Shown one piece after another: positions 1-7,723 of a DNA stretch of 64,000 bases; the stretch's first letter is position 1, and every line of letters starts with the position of its first letter. The notes beneath the pieces are model-generated. The model had not been told where the DNA came from. It saw only the letters and a list, made by a program, of their open reading frames with translations, and ran no database searches. The DNA comes from Neobacillus sp. FSL H8-0543. Its GTDB lineage: Bacteria; Bacillota; Bacilli; Bacillales; Cytobacillaceae. The stretch is from NCBI RefSeq assembly GCF_038592905.1, contig NZ_CP151943.1, forward strand, positions 1,738,501-1,802,500. Reading direction: 5' to 3'. The position numbers and the translations under genes were made by a program.

Positions 1-3
1 AGG

Positions 4-21
4 ACAGGGAAAAGGCCCTGT
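4..21 (-). terminator. Short hairpin after agaS, at the window edge
   Basis: ACAGGG (4-9) pairs with CCCTGT (16-21) just beyond the agaS stop codon. The U-tract expected on the minus strand would lie outside the window, so its role as a terminator is inferred. Confidence 0.35.
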
Positions 22-24
22 GAT

Positions 25-1191
25 TTACTTATACTCGTGAATAATAACCCCTTTTACAACCCGGTTGACCGTTCCTGTTGGTGATGGGGTATCTGGTGTA
101 TTTTCCGCTTTAATCGCAGCAAGCAGAGCAATCGTTTGGCCAACCATGACAAATGGCAGTGACAGGTAGGCATCTGGAACCGTGCTACTGCCGCTATCAA
201 ATGTGAAGGACTCGCCATCATAATTAACGTCACCATCAGCAGCGATAGCATAAATCGATTGGGCAATTTGGTCATGCTTTAATTCATTTAACATATCCAG
301 ATCGTACTGACGGGTATATGGCTGATTAGAGACAAACACAAACACGGCTGCTTTCTCGTTAACAAACGACTTCGGACCATGGCGGAAACCAAGCGACGAG
401 TCGAATGAAGTAGCAATTTTTCCCGCTGTTAATTCCAAAATCTTCAATTGTGATTCTCGGGCCAGACCTTCAAAGCCTCCGGAACCCAGATAAATAATCC
501 GGTTAAAATCAGCATTTACCACGCGTTGAATTTCAGCTTCTCTGCTAACGACACTCTCGCCCATGCCGCGGATTGCTCCAACAACGGACTGTTTTTCTTC
601 TATTGAAAGTGAATCAAAAATGAGAAGTGCCGTTAAAGTCATACATGTGTAACTTCCAGTCATTGCAAAGCCCTGGTCATTTGATTTTTCAGGCATCAGC
701 AATAACAAGTTGCGATCATCGCCTTTCGCCCGCTGTGCCAGCTTGCCTTCCTTTGAACAAGTAATCGTAATCTGATATAGGCTTGTGACCAGCTGTTCCG
801 CGAGTTCTACCGTCGCTACGCTTTCCGGACTGTTGCCGCTTCTTGCGAACGAAACGAGCAGGGTCGGAATCTCAGCTTTCAGGAATTGGTACGGGTTTGA
901 GACAATCGAAGTTGTTGGGACACTTTGGATATCCCACTGCATTTCATCGATTTTTCCCTTTAAGTACGGGGTAACCGTGTCTCCGACATATGCTGATGTA
1001 CCAGCACCTGTAAAAATGACCCTGACACGGTCATGCTTTTTAGTGATTGATTGTAAAAATGCCTCAATCTTCTCACGTTTCTCGGCATATAATGCAAAAG
1101 TTTCAGCCCATAATTCCGGCTGCTGCTTGATTTCTGCAGTGGTAATAGCTGCACCTAAGGGCTGTAATTGTTCCTGACTTAATGTGAACAT
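25..1191 (-). CDS. agaS: AgaS-type SIS-domain sugar isomerase/deaminase
   Basis: A 388-residue protein with two SIS (sugar isomerase) domains. The first carries the phosphosugar-binding FTGAGTSAYVGD segment near residue 60 and SFARSGNSPES near 115. The second carries YLGSGGFEGLA near 235 and the AgaS-typical LGFRHGPKSFV near 268. AgaS proteins act on amino-sugar phosphates such as galactosamine-6-phosphate, converting them to tagatose-6-phosphate-type ketoses in the cytoplasm. The start ATG has a strong AAAAGGAGTG site about 8 bases upstream. It is the last visible gene of a GntR-ROK-AgaS cluster on the same strand, which suggests a kinase and isomerase acting on one amino sugar under local control. 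The exact substrate cannot be read from sequence; a GlmS-like fructosamine deglycase role is the main alternative. Confidence 0.85.
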   Translation of the reverse strand: MFTLSQEQLQPLGAAITTAEIKQQPELWAETFALYAEKREKIEAFLQSITKKHDRVRVIFTGAGTSAYVGDTVTPYLKGKIDEMQWDIQSVPTTSIVSNPYQFLKAEIPTLLVSFARSGNSPESVATVELAEQLVTSLYQITITCSKEGKLAQRAKGDDRNLLLLMPEKSNDQGFAMTGSYTCMTLTALLIFDSLSIEEKQSVVGAIRGMGESVVSREAEIQRVVNADFNRIIYLGSGGFEGLARESQLKILELTAGKIATSFDSSLGFRHGPKSFVNEKAAVFVFVSNQPYTRQYDLDMLNELKHDQIAQSIYAIAADGDVNYDGESFTFDSGSSTVPDAYLSLPFVMVGQTIALLAAIKAENTPDTPSPTGTVNRVVKGVIIHEYK

Positions 1192-1298
1192 ATTTAGATG
1201 ACACTCCTTTTGATAGTTTCAGACTCTAACCAGGGGGGGATTTTTGTAAAACCTAATAGCTGAATTGCGATTTACAAAGTTTTATTTGCGAATCCATT

Positions 1299-2204
1299 TT
1301 ATACTGCTTCAAATACCCGCAGTCCTGCGCCGACGACGCCGTTGTCCTGCTTTAATGTGCTAATCGACATATGATCTAAAAGATGCTGTTGTTCCAGGAT
1401 TTGATAGTTTTTTAGTTTCTCCTTTACAATTTCCAACAGACCAGGATTATTGGTGATGACACTGCCGCCGAAGACAAGCTTATGTGGGTCCACTAAGCAG
1501 GAAATTGCATATAGCCCTTGGGCCCAGTTGTCTGTTACCTCATCGATAATCGGCTGATACTCCTCAATCCCAGCGAAGTATCGGTTGAAAACATCCTTGG
1601 TCGACAGAGTCGCCACCTGCAATGTTTCTGCAGCCAGCTTTTCGATTGCTGGTCCTGCTGCTGCTTTTTCCAGACGCTCAAGATTCTGACCGGCAGCCTT
1701 TGAAAGAATCGGAAACAACCCTAGCTCTCCGGCAAATCCCGCTCCTCTAAAAAACGAACCATTATGAATGATCGAGCAGGAGATACCCGTACTGATTGTC
1801 ATGTAGACAAACGTTTCCTCACTGCTTCCCCCAGCTGATTTCCACTCAGCAAACGCCGCAGTATACACATCGTTGTCGAGCGTAATTCGCTCAAGCCCGA
1901 ATTGCTCCTGCAAACGCTCTTTGACAGGAAACCCGGCCCATGGAAGATTATTTTGAAAAACAGCAATCCCGTTCTCACGGTCTACCTTGCCTGGTACGCC
2001 TGCACCGATTCCCTCCATGTCCATTATCGAATAAGTAGAATCTGCAAATAGCTGCTGCACTGCTTCTACTACACTGGCAAACATCTTTTCTCTATCTGAA
2101 GGATCGCTTTTGACTTCTGATCGTTTTAGCAGTTTACCAGTTTCGGAAATAATACCGGCTGCAACCTTGGTTCCACCGATATCAATACCAATTGCTTTTT
2201 TCAT
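1299..2204 (-). CDS. ROK-family sugar kinase lacking the usual zinc motif
   Basis: A 301-residue ROK protein. The N-terminal DIGGTKVAAG loop binds ATP phosphate, GAGVPGKVD follows near residue 67, the catalytic Asp lies in ITLDNDVYTAA near 108, and STGISCSIIHNG near 137 is the second phosphate loop. ROK kinases phosphorylate glucose, fructose, ManNAc, GlcNAc or related sugars. Most carry a zinc site with a CxCGxxGCxE motif after GE(I/L)G; here the equivalent stretch after GELGLFP has no cysteines, so the zinc site is missing. No helix-turn-helix precedes the kinase, so it is an enzyme rather than a NagC/Mlc-type regulator. RBS AGAGGTGA precedes the ATG. Its position between agaS and a GntR gene suggests an amino-sugar kinase. 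Confidence 0.8.
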   Translation of the reverse strand: MKKAIGIDIGGTKVAAGIISETGKLLKRSEVKSDPSDREKMFASVVEAVQQLFADSTYSIMDMEGIGAGVPGKVDRENGIAVFQNNLPWAGFPVKERLQEQFGLERITLDNDVYTAAFAEWKSAGGSSEETFVYMTISTGISCSIIHNGSFFRGAGFAGELGLFPILSKAAGQNLERLEKAAAGPAIEKLAAETLQVATLSTKDVFNRYFAGIEEYQPIIDEVTDNWAQGLYAISCLVDPHKLVFGGSVITNNPGLLEIVKEKLKNYQILEQQHLLDHMSISTLKQDNGVVGAGLRVFEAV

Positions 2205-2321
2205 CTACATTCACCTCTACTGTAGGATATGAGCTTCCAGTTTCCTCTGTATTTATAATCGATTTGCATCATTTCATTAAGTTTTTCTTTTAGTTATTAC
2301 GACATAACTATGTAGGGATGT

Positions 2322-2330
2322 CACTACCAG
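2322..2330. promoter_or_regulatory. Possible regulator half-site before the ROK gene
   Basis: CACTACCAG reproduces the right arm of the operator upstream of the GntR gene with one base changed. The opposite arm at the same spacing (2309-2317) matches only about 5 of 9 bases, so this is a weak or half site at best. Confidence 0.3.
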
Positions 2331-2353
2331 TTAATTCGTTAAAAACGCCCGAA

Positions 2354-3079
2354 TTAATTTTCCAGGCGTACGTGATATTTAAATTTATCGCCTCGTGCGA
2401 TGGTATTCGTGTACTCAATCAGTCGGTCTTCCCCGTGGGTAAATCGTTCTATCCGCAATGATGGGATGGATGGAGACATTTGCAATAGCTCCATTTCCTT
2501 CACCCCTGTCATGACCGGCATAAATAACTCTTCTGCCATGACAATCGTTGTTTGAAATCGATTTTTAAAAATATCGTACAAAGCAGTTGATTCGAGATCC
2601 TCTTTCGTCATACCGGGGAATAAATCGTATGGTACAAAAGAAGTTTCAAACATCATCGGAATATTGTCCGCCAATCTCAGTCTTGAAAATTGATACACTC
2701 TGCTGCCAGCAGGAAGGGAAAGCTTCTCAGCGATTTTTCTGTCAGCCTCAATGATGTCAAAAGAAAATACTTTAGAAACTGGTACTTTACCCAGTTTTTT
2801 CATTTCTTCTGTAAAGGAATAGAACTTTATCAGATTCTGTTCGACTCTCTTAGGCGCAACAAACGTACCTTTTCCGTGCACCTTATAAATAAAACCATCT
2901 CGTTCCAGTTCATTTATGGCCTGGCGAACGGTTGTCCGTGATACATCATAGTGTTCACAAATTTCACGTTCAGATGGCAATTGCCCATTTTCTCCAAGTT
3001 CATTTTCCATTCTATCAATCAATATATCCATTAACTGGAGATAAAGTGGAATTCGACTATTTTTATCAATTAATTTCAT
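2354..3079 (-). CDS. GntR/HutC-type transcriptional regulator (UTRA effector domain)
   Basis: 241 residues. The N-terminal winged helix-turn-helix (about residues 8-75) shows the signature LPSEREICEHYDVSRTTVRQAI and the wing KVHGKGTFV. The C-terminal half (about 95-240) is a UTRA ligand domain, typical of HutC-subfamily regulators such as NagR/DasR/AgaR that bind phosphorylated sugars. A 9-bp inverted repeat lies directly upstream (3102-3123) and a half-site lies downstream at 2322-2330, before the ROK gene. This is consistent with autoregulation and control of the ROK-agaS genes. The effector is probably an amino-sugar phosphate (inference from neighbours). Confidence 0.85.
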   Translation of the reverse strand: MKLIDKNSRIPLYLQLMDILIDRMENELGENGQLPSEREICEHYDVSRTTVRQAINELERDGFIYKVHGKGTFVAPKRVEQNLIKFYSFTEEMKKLGKVPVSKVFSFDIIEADRKIAEKLSLPAGSRVYQFSRLRLADNIPMMFETSFVPYDLFPGMTKEDLESTALYDIFKNRFQTTIVMAEELFMPVMTGVKEMELLQMSPSIPSLRIERFTHGEDRLIEYTNTIARGDKFKYHVRLEN

Positions 3080-3101
3080 ACCTAGTCTCCCTTAAGCTCA
3101 C

Positions 3102-3123
3102 CTGGTAGTGTGGTCATTACCAG
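3102..3123. promoter_or_regulatory. Candidate operator of the GntR/UTRA regulator
   Basis: CTGGTAGTG (3102-3110), a 4-base spacer, then CATTACCAG (3115-3123): an inverted repeat with 8 of 9 matching pairs, 22 bases upstream of the regulator start. TGGT...ACCA dyads are typical for NagR/DasR-type HutC regulators, so autoregulation is likely. Confidence 0.6.
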
Positions 3124-3180
3124 TTTACCCCTTCTTCATTTCCCTGTAAAGATAAACAGCTAAATTTCTTATCGCGAGTG

Positions 3181-3222
3181 TCCGCCTGAGGTGGACAGTG
3201 TCCACGAGTGGTGCCTGTCACC
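3181..3222. repeat. Family A repeat, copy 1 (after doxX copy 1)
   Basis: A partial copy with GTGGACAGTGTCCAC at 3191-3205 followed by the core GGTGCCTGTCACC at 3210-3222. It lies just beyond the terminator of the first DoxX gene. Confidence 0.8.
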
Positions 3223-3248
3223 GCAAAATGTCACCGCAACACAACAAA

Positions 3249-3281
3249 AAAGGCGATTCGAGGGGGGTTCGAATCGCCTTT
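3249..3281 (-). terminator. Terminator of doxX copy 1
   Basis: A 13-bp perfect stem, AAAGGCGATTCGA (3249-3261) with TCGAATCGCCTTT (3269-3281), around a G-rich loop. It is followed by a T-run on the minus strand. The stem is nearly the same as at the other two DoxX genes. Confidence 0.85.
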
Positions 3282-3296
3282 GGGAACAGTTGCTTG

Positions 3297-3809
3297 TTAG
3301 GCAGCCGCTTTATTTTTATTTGTGTAGGTTTTAGCTGTTTTGCGGATGAATGGAACCACCCAGCGGTCTAAACCAATGCGTCCTGCGTTGTAGCCTGCAG
3401 TTAAGATGATGAAGCCTAAGAAGATGTCGGTTGGGTTATGTGATACTGTTCCTGCTAAGAAGAAGCTGAAGTTCATCACAAGTCCGAAGAACATCGCTGT
3501 TGTTGTTAAGCAACCAAGAAGTAATCCTAAGCCAATTAGTGTTTCGCCCCAAGGAACGATGAAGTTGAAGACATCAATGTTCGGTAACGCAAAGCTTTCT
3601 AGGAAGTTGACGTACCAGCCGTAAACCATATTGCCGTCTGGGCCTTTTACAGGGTTTGCAATAGCATTTCCTAAGTAACCTGAAGCATCAAATCCACCAC
3701 CTGTTAATTTTCCTAAACCAGCTGTGAACCATGCATATCCAAGGTATAAACGAATAACAGTTAAAATAGCAGCAGAGATTTTATTTTCTCTTAAAAAATT
3801 GATAAACAT
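3297..3809 (-). CDS. DoxX-family membrane protein, copy 1 of 3
   Basis: 170 residues with four predicted membrane segments (about 12-32, 82-102, 105-125 and 128-148), typical of the DoxX/TQO small-subunit family. Conserved features include the RLYLGYAWFTAG segment, the central VPWGETLIGLGLLLG and the SHNPTD loop. DoxX proteins sit in the cytoplasmic membrane. Some are thiosulfate:quinone oxidoreductase subunits and others take part in thiol or quinone redox stress, but the role of this group is unsettled. It differs from copy 3 by one residue only (Ser72 versus Gly). About 130 bp upstream and the terminator downstream are shared by all three copies, so the unit duplicated is a whole cassette. 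It is monocistronic. Confidence 0.85.
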   Translation of the reverse strand: MFINFLRENKISAAILTVIRLYLGYAWFTAGLGKLTGGGFDASGYLGNAIANPVKGPDGNMVYGWYVNFLESFALPNIDVFNFIVPWGETLIGLGLLLGCLTTTAMFFGLVMNFSFFLAGTVSHNPTDIFLGFIILTAGYNAGRIGLDRWVVPFIRKTAKTYTNKNKAAA

Positions 3810-3976
3810 AAGTCATTCCGCCTTTCAAAATTAAGTTGTTCTTTATACTTACACTATATTAGATTTCGAGCGTTAATAACATAGAGATAGTGTTAAGTTC
3901 ACAGTTTGTTAGAAATGTTTTGACTAAAGTTTGAACAGCGTGAAAAATGCCTCTCTTCGCCTGTAGCACCAACAAA

Positions 3977-4012
3977 AATAGGTGTCAGGGCAAATCACCC
4001 CCAACACCTATT
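3977..4012 (-). terminator. Terminator after the sigma/anti-sigma pair
   Basis: A 9-bp stem AATAGGTGT (3977-3985) with ACACCTATT (4004-4012), followed by TTTTTG on the minus strand, just beyond the DUF4179 gene stop. Confidence 0.7.
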
Positions 4013-4025
4013 AATTCCGTATGAC

Positions 4026-5426
4026 TTATTTCAAGTCTACTTTAATCGGCTCCATTTTTATCGGACTATTGGCACTTAATGTACCAAATGGAACCGTTAA
4101 TGAATAATCTCTCACATCAAATTCCTCAACTATAGTAAAAGTCGATAGATAACGGATCTGACCCTCTCCTAAAACTTCTACGCTAGTACTCCGCACTCTG
4201 TCGTCAAGCATGTTCTCCATTTGCAGTTTTCCTTGAGCATCTCTCTGGATATCTTCAGTCTTTATCAGCATAATAAACTCCACGAAATTCTCAATGATAT
4301 CCGCTCGAATGACATCCGTATTAACATTTTGTACAACATAATCAAGGATCAATTTGTTTCCCTTTTGTTTTACACTGTTAACCTTAATCGAATAATCAAA
4401 TCGATTACTTTCCACGATGAACGGAGTGGTTTGGTCGAGAACAGCTACTGTATCTTCTTCATACCTTATGATTTCAGGTTGGAGGGTTAGATACTTTGCC
4501 TGGTCATTAATCTTGCTGTCAAATAGTTCACGTATTTTTTTTTCAACAAATCCACTTTTCTCCTTAGCTGCTAACACTTCCGGATGGTTTTTAGATAACC
4601 GATTTTCATCATTATCAAAAACGGATATTCTAATTTCGTCTTCAGCGCCATCTAATGGGAAGGTTGTTTGATAATTTAAAAATGTCGTAGCTTTCCCTTT
4701 AACAACCGACTCCATCACAAGAGAATAGTCCCCAAGTTTCCCTGCAGCATCCGTTACAATCGTTTCTGAAGGAATTTGCTCAACAGGAACATCGAATTTC
4801 CAAATCCCTTTGGTGCCTGTCACCGAGGTGAAGGTTAACGGCAGAGTATAGTCTTTAGGTAAATTGGCGGATGGATGATAAAATTCCATTGCAGCAGCAT
4901 ATCCATCTTCCGTTTCCGTTAATTGTGTCATCGAACCTGCCCACTGATTTTTTTCCTTACCATCAAACAAGTGAAAATTATATCCCGTTTCAGGTCCCTT
5001 ATCTCCAATCGCGTCCAATGATACCCTTTCACCTTTCGCTGTAAAAGTAATGCCGATCACGTTTCCATCATAGTAAGCACTTGTTACCGTAATATCAACG
5101 CCATTACTCGTTGCTTGCTGATTCAGTTGCGTAATCAAATCACTTTCTAATAATTCATAGCCGATTTGCAGCCCGAATTTTTCGTATAGGCTGCCAACTA
5201 ACGGTACCGCAGCTAAAACATTGGAAACGGGTGCAAAAATTAAACCTGAGGCTAAAAAAGCGGAAGCTGCAACCGTTGAAACCAATCCAACCTTTTTTAA
5301 AGTTAATTTCCTCCTTGGTTTCTTCGCATTTCTCCCTTTTGCTATTCCACCTTTAATCGCAGCAAATACTTCATCCCTCGGGAAGTCTATTTCACTCATT
5401 TTTTTATGTAATTGCTCTTTGTTCAA
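4026..5426 (-). CDS. DUF4179 membrane protein, probable anti-sigma factor
   Basis: 466 residues. A cytoplasmic N-terminus of about 45 residues carries a basic stretch (KKPRRKLTLKK) just before one membrane segment (VGLVSTVAASAFLASGLIFA, about 47-66). A large extracytoplasmic domain follows; the DUF4179 part covers roughly residues 40-135. This layout and the overlap with an upstream ECF sigma gene match anti-sigma factors that hold their sigma factor at the membrane. It starts at TTG (5424-5426) behind GGAAGGAGTG and overlaps the sigma gene by 23 bases, so the two are probably translationally coupled. The repeat core GGTGCCTGTCACC occurs inside the gene at 4812-4824, where it encodes part of SVTGTKG. 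Confidence 0.75.
   Translation of the reverse strand: MNKEQLHKKMSEIDFPRDEVFAAIKGGIAKGRNAKKPRRKLTLKKVGLVSTVAASAFLASGLIFAPVSNVLAAVPLVGSLYEKFGLQIGYELLESDLITQLNQQATSNGVDITVTSAYYDGNVIGITFTAKGERVSLDAIGDKGPETGYNFHLFDGKEKNQWAGSMTQLTETEDGYAAAMEFYHPSANLPKDYTLPLTFTSVTGTKGIWKFDVPVEQIPSETIVTDAAGKLGDYSLVMESVVKGKATTFLNYQTTFPLDGAEDEIRISVFDNDENRLSKNHPEVLAAKEKSGFVEKKIRELFDSKINDQAKYLTLQPEIIRYEEDTVAVLDQTTPFIVESNRFDYSIKVNSVKQKGNKLILDYVVQNVNTDVIRADIIENFVEFIMLIKTEDIQRDAQGKLQMENMLDDRVRSTSVEVLGEGQIRYLSTFTIVEEFDVRDYSLTVPFGTLSANSPIKMEPIKVDLK
4812..4824. repeat. Family A core inside the DUF4179 coding sequence
   Basis: An exact GGTGCCTGTCACC inside an open reading frame, without the flanking second hairpin. It may be chance or an old repeat captured in frame. 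Confidence 0.5.
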
Positions 5427-5943
5427 AATGACTCACTCCTTCCAAAAAACTCCTTAATTCCATTTTTGCACGCCTTAGGTAGGTTTTTACTGTATTTTCG
5501 GGAACCCCCATCGTTTCAGCAATCCCTCGAATCGGGAGGTCATGATAATAAAATAATAGAATTACCGTTTGATAGTTTTGGTTTAACCTAGAGATGGCAT
5601 GAAGTATATCGAGGTTTCCTTCAACATTTGGCCTACTTTCAGCCACAATACTATTCAAAAGCCGTTCATCCAAAACGATCCTCTTCTTTTTCCTAAGGAA
5701 GTCATAGGCCGTACGAATGAGTATTTTCGTTAGCCACGTGGTAAAGTATTCAGGCTGTTTTACTTTATCGATAGAAATAAACGCCTTATAAATCGTTTCT
5801 TGGAGCACATCCAATGCATCGTCTTTATTTCGAACATAAACAAAAGCCGTTTTATACAACTTCTCGCTTTCATTTTTTACAAGCGTTTCAAAAGCCTCTT
5901 CGTCTCCTTTGATTGCTTTTTTTACAAGGTCGATATTCTGCAA
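5404..5943 (-). CDS. ECF-type RNA polymerase sigma factor
   Basis: About 179 residues. Region 2 (about 5-75) shows LVKKAIKGDEEAFETLV and NKDDALDVLQETIYKAF, and region 4 (about 115-170) shows LPIRGIAETMGVPENTVKTYLRRAK. It directs RNA polymerase to stress promoters, normally under control of the anti-sigma protein encoded next. I place the start at TTG 5941-5943 because AAAGGAGG sits 7 bases upstream; the earlier in-frame TTG at 5959-5961 lies before that ribosome site. The gene overlaps the DUF4179 gene by 23 bases. A TGAAAC element on the minus strand (5989-5994) could be the -35 of an autoregulated ECF promoter, but a convincing CGTC -10 is absent. Confidence 0.85.
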   Translation of the reverse strand: MQNIDLVKKAIKGDEEAFETLVKNESEKLYKTAFVYVRNKDDALDVLQETIYKAFISIDKVKQPEYFTTWLTKILIRTAYDFLRKKKRIVLDERLLNSIVAESRPNVEGNLDILHAISRLNQNYQTVILLFYYHDLPIRGIAETMGVPENTVKTYLRRAKMELRSFLEGVSHFEQRAIT

Positions 5944-5988
5944 GTGATAACCTCCTTTCAACAGTTAGTGTCTTGATGCAGTTAAAAA

Positions 5989-5994
5989 GTTTCA
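5989..5994 (-). promoter_or_regulatory. Possible ECF -35 element
   Basis: TGAAAC followed by a T-run, about 45 bases upstream of the sigma start, resembles -35 boxes used by Bacillus ECF sigma factors. The -10 match (GACA after 16 bases) is poor, so this is tentative. Confidence 0.25.
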
Positions 5995-6009
5995 AAAAAA
6001 TAGAATAAA

Positions 6010-6030
6010 GCTAGAGGTAATCCCTCTAGC
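6010..6030 (-). terminator. Terminator of the RimL-like acetyltransferase gene
   Basis: An 8-bp stem GCTAGAGG/CCTCTAGC with a TAATC loop, followed on the minus strand by a T-rich run. Confidence 0.75.
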
Positions 6031-6035
6031 AAGTC

Positions 6036-6575
6036 TTATCGGTAATCATTTTTTAACAAACTAAACGTAATTAGGTCCTCGTAATGATCATATAACCATT
6101 GACCATCGCGGGTAATACCTTCTTGGACAAATCCTAATTTTGTTGGGATGGCGATGCTTTTTAGATTTGTTGCCGCACACTGAATTTCAATTCTATTTAA
6201 ATCCATTTCTTTAAAAAGATAGTTTACTAAGGAACGGACACACTTCGTAATAATACCATTTCCCTGGGCTTCCTCGGACAAAAAATATCCGATACTGGTG
6301 GACTTGTTCTTCCAATCAATATAATGTAGACCAATCATTCCAACCAATTGCCCATTATACCTTATCCCCGCATCAAACCCGTTATTGTTTGCATAATTGG
6401 TAATCCAAATTGGGATAATCGGCACAAAATCCGCAGCGGATTTTCTTTTATCAACCCAAAGCAGCCATTTACGTAAGTGTTCTCGGTTGGAATCAATTAA
6501 GTGGAAAAGTTCCTCTTTATGATGCTGCTGCAATAACTCGATCTCAATTTGTTCATCTACTTTATATGAAAACAC
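6036..6575 (-). CDS. GNAT acetyltransferase, RimJ/RimL type
   Basis: About 179 residues of the GNAT fold, most similar in layout to RimL/YdaF ribosomal-protein N-acetyltransferases. It shows the N-terminal EHLRKWLLWVD typical of that subgroup, the acetyl-CoA loop SEEAQGNGIITKCVRSLVNYLF (about 105-126) and the C-terminal CAATNLKSIAIPTKLGF. I choose the GTG at 6573-6575 because GGGGGGAGGG precedes it by 6 bases; upstream in-frame TTG codons lie before or within that site. A terminator follows. The substrate is unknown; N-terminal acetylation of a ribosomal protein is the family default. Confidence 0.75.
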   Translation of the reverse strand: MFSYKVDEQIEIELLQQHHKEELFHLIDSNREHLRKWLLWVDKRKSAADFVPIIPIWITNYANNNGFDAGIRYNGQLVGMIGLHYIDWKNKSTSIGYFLSEEAQGNGIITKCVRSLVNYLFKEMDLNRIEIQCAATNLKSIAIPTKLGFVQEGITRDGQWLYDHYEDLITFSLLKNDYR

Positions 6576-6630
6576 CGATAACCCTCCCCCCAAGCTCAAT
6601 GATTTGTCTCATTTTAAAACTCCCTTCCTA

Positions 6631-7050
6631 TTATTCTCCGATTGTCTTCCTAAACCCGTAAAAGGGTCGATAACCCTGATCTTCATAGAAGGTATGAGAG
6701 GTACTGGAAGCAAGCATCTCAATTCTAGTCTTTGGGTAAAGCTGATGAACATATTGAAGTAGCTCTTTCCCTACGCCTAATCCACGATATTCTTTGCCAA
6801 TCAATAATTCACAAATATATAGAGTAATTCGGGTATCCGTTAACCCTCGAACATAGCCAACCACGCCGTCTCCTTCCGCTTCGACAACATAGGAAACAGT
6901 TGAATTTTTCCAAGCTTCCTTCGTGTTGTCGTTCTCTATCACTAAGTTCGTCCAACCTTCTTCAGTATTTAATTCCTGTATTTGCTGGAAATCACTCTCC
7001 TGATACGGACGAATCACAGCTGTTTTGTTGTTATGAAAAACGAGTTTCAT
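6631..7050 (-). CDS. GNAT-family N-acetyltransferase
   Basis: 139 residues, close to a minimal GNAT domain. The acetyl-CoA pyrophosphate loop is in LIGKEYRGLGVGKELLQYVHQLYP (about 85-108), and a C-terminal SHTFYEDQGYRPF matches the usual Tyr-containing strand of the family. It lies upstream of the RimL-like gene on the same strand with a gap of about 55 bases, so the two may be cotranscribed. The substrate is unknown. Confidence 0.7.
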   Translation of the reverse strand: MKLVFHNNKTAVIRPYQESDFQQIQELNTEEGWTNLVIENDNTKEAWKNSTVSYVVEAEGDGVVGYVRGLTDTRITLYICELLIGKEYRGLGVGKELLQYVHQLYPKTRIEMLASSTSHTFYEDQGYRPFYGFRKTIGE

Positions 7051-7192
7051 TCGACCAGCCCTCCAGTTTTAACAGACCTTTTTGTAAACACATTTGATTT
7101 TCTTATATTCTACACATTCGATAAGATAACCTTTTATTAAATATATTTGGAGAGACATTTTGATGGTGACATTGATGGTGTAAAAGAAATGC

Positions 7193-7250
7193 GGTGCCTG
7201 TCACCGCTCGTGGACAAATCAGCCTATTTGTCCGTCTCCAGTGGACAGTT
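7193..7250. repeat. Family A repeat, copy 2
   Basis: The core GGTGCCTGTCACC at 7193-7205 is followed by CGTGGACAAAT...ATTTGTCC and a GTGGACAGTT end: a nearly full-length copy between an acetyltransferase gene and the CuA lipoprotein gene. Confidence 0.85.
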
Positions 7251-7266
7251 GAGGCAAAAAAAAAGA

Positions 7267-7282
7267 AAAGTCCGAGGACTTT
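7267..7282 (-). terminator. Terminator of the CuA-type lipoprotein gene
   Basis: AAAGTCC/GGACTTT stem with a 2-base loop and a long T-run on the minus strand. Confidence 0.75.
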
Positions 7283-7303
7283 CCTTTTTTAGGTATCTAA
7301 TTT

Positions 7304-7723
7304 TTATTGTACTACTAATGTTGAAACCATCTCGCCGTGTCCGGTGCCACAGAATACATTACAAATGATTTTGTATTCACCTGGTTCTTCCGGTGTGAAC
7401 GTAACTGAACCATTTGCTTCTTTAATAGAAACATTAAGTCCCTGAATATCGATACCATGGTTACCTTGCTTTGAAGTCAGCTTTACAGTTACCTCTTCAC
7501 CAGCTTTTACAACATATTCCTTCTTGTCAAATTCGAAGTCTGTTGCTATTATCTCAACACCTGAACCATCAGTGCTAGCAGCAGTTTCACTTGAAGTCTC
7601 TGTACTGCTTGTCTCTGTTGCTGTATCTTTTTCAGTGTCACTTGTCTTATCACTGCTACAAGCACTGACGACCAAAAGAACACTCAATAATAAACCTATT
7701 AACATTAATTTCTTCTTAAACAT
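7304..7723 (-). CDS. Cupredoxin lipoprotein with a CuA-type copper site
   Basis: 139 residues. The signal peptide ends in the lipobox VVSAC (Cys22), giving a membrane-anchored lipoprotein facing outside. A Ser/Thr/Glu-rich linker (about 24-52) leads to a cupredoxin domain (about 55-139). Its C-terminus CNVFCGTGHGEM has the Cys-x3-Cys-x3-His-x2-Met spacing of the CuA centre of cytochrome oxidase subunit II. The upstream histidine is in GNHGID near residue 88. No transmembrane hairpin or other oxidase subunit is present, so it is a stand-alone CuA protein. It could shuttle electrons or copper, or act like the soluble CuA domain of a nitrous-oxide-reductase or oxidase assembly factor. Confidence 0.75.
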   Translation of the reverse strand: MFKKKLMLIGLLLSVLLVVSACSSDKTSDTEKDTATETSSTETSSETAASTDGSGVEIIATDFEFDKKEYVVKAGEEVTVKLTSKQGNHGIDIQGLNVSIKEANGSVTFTPEEPGEYKIICNVFCGTGHGEMVSTLVVQ

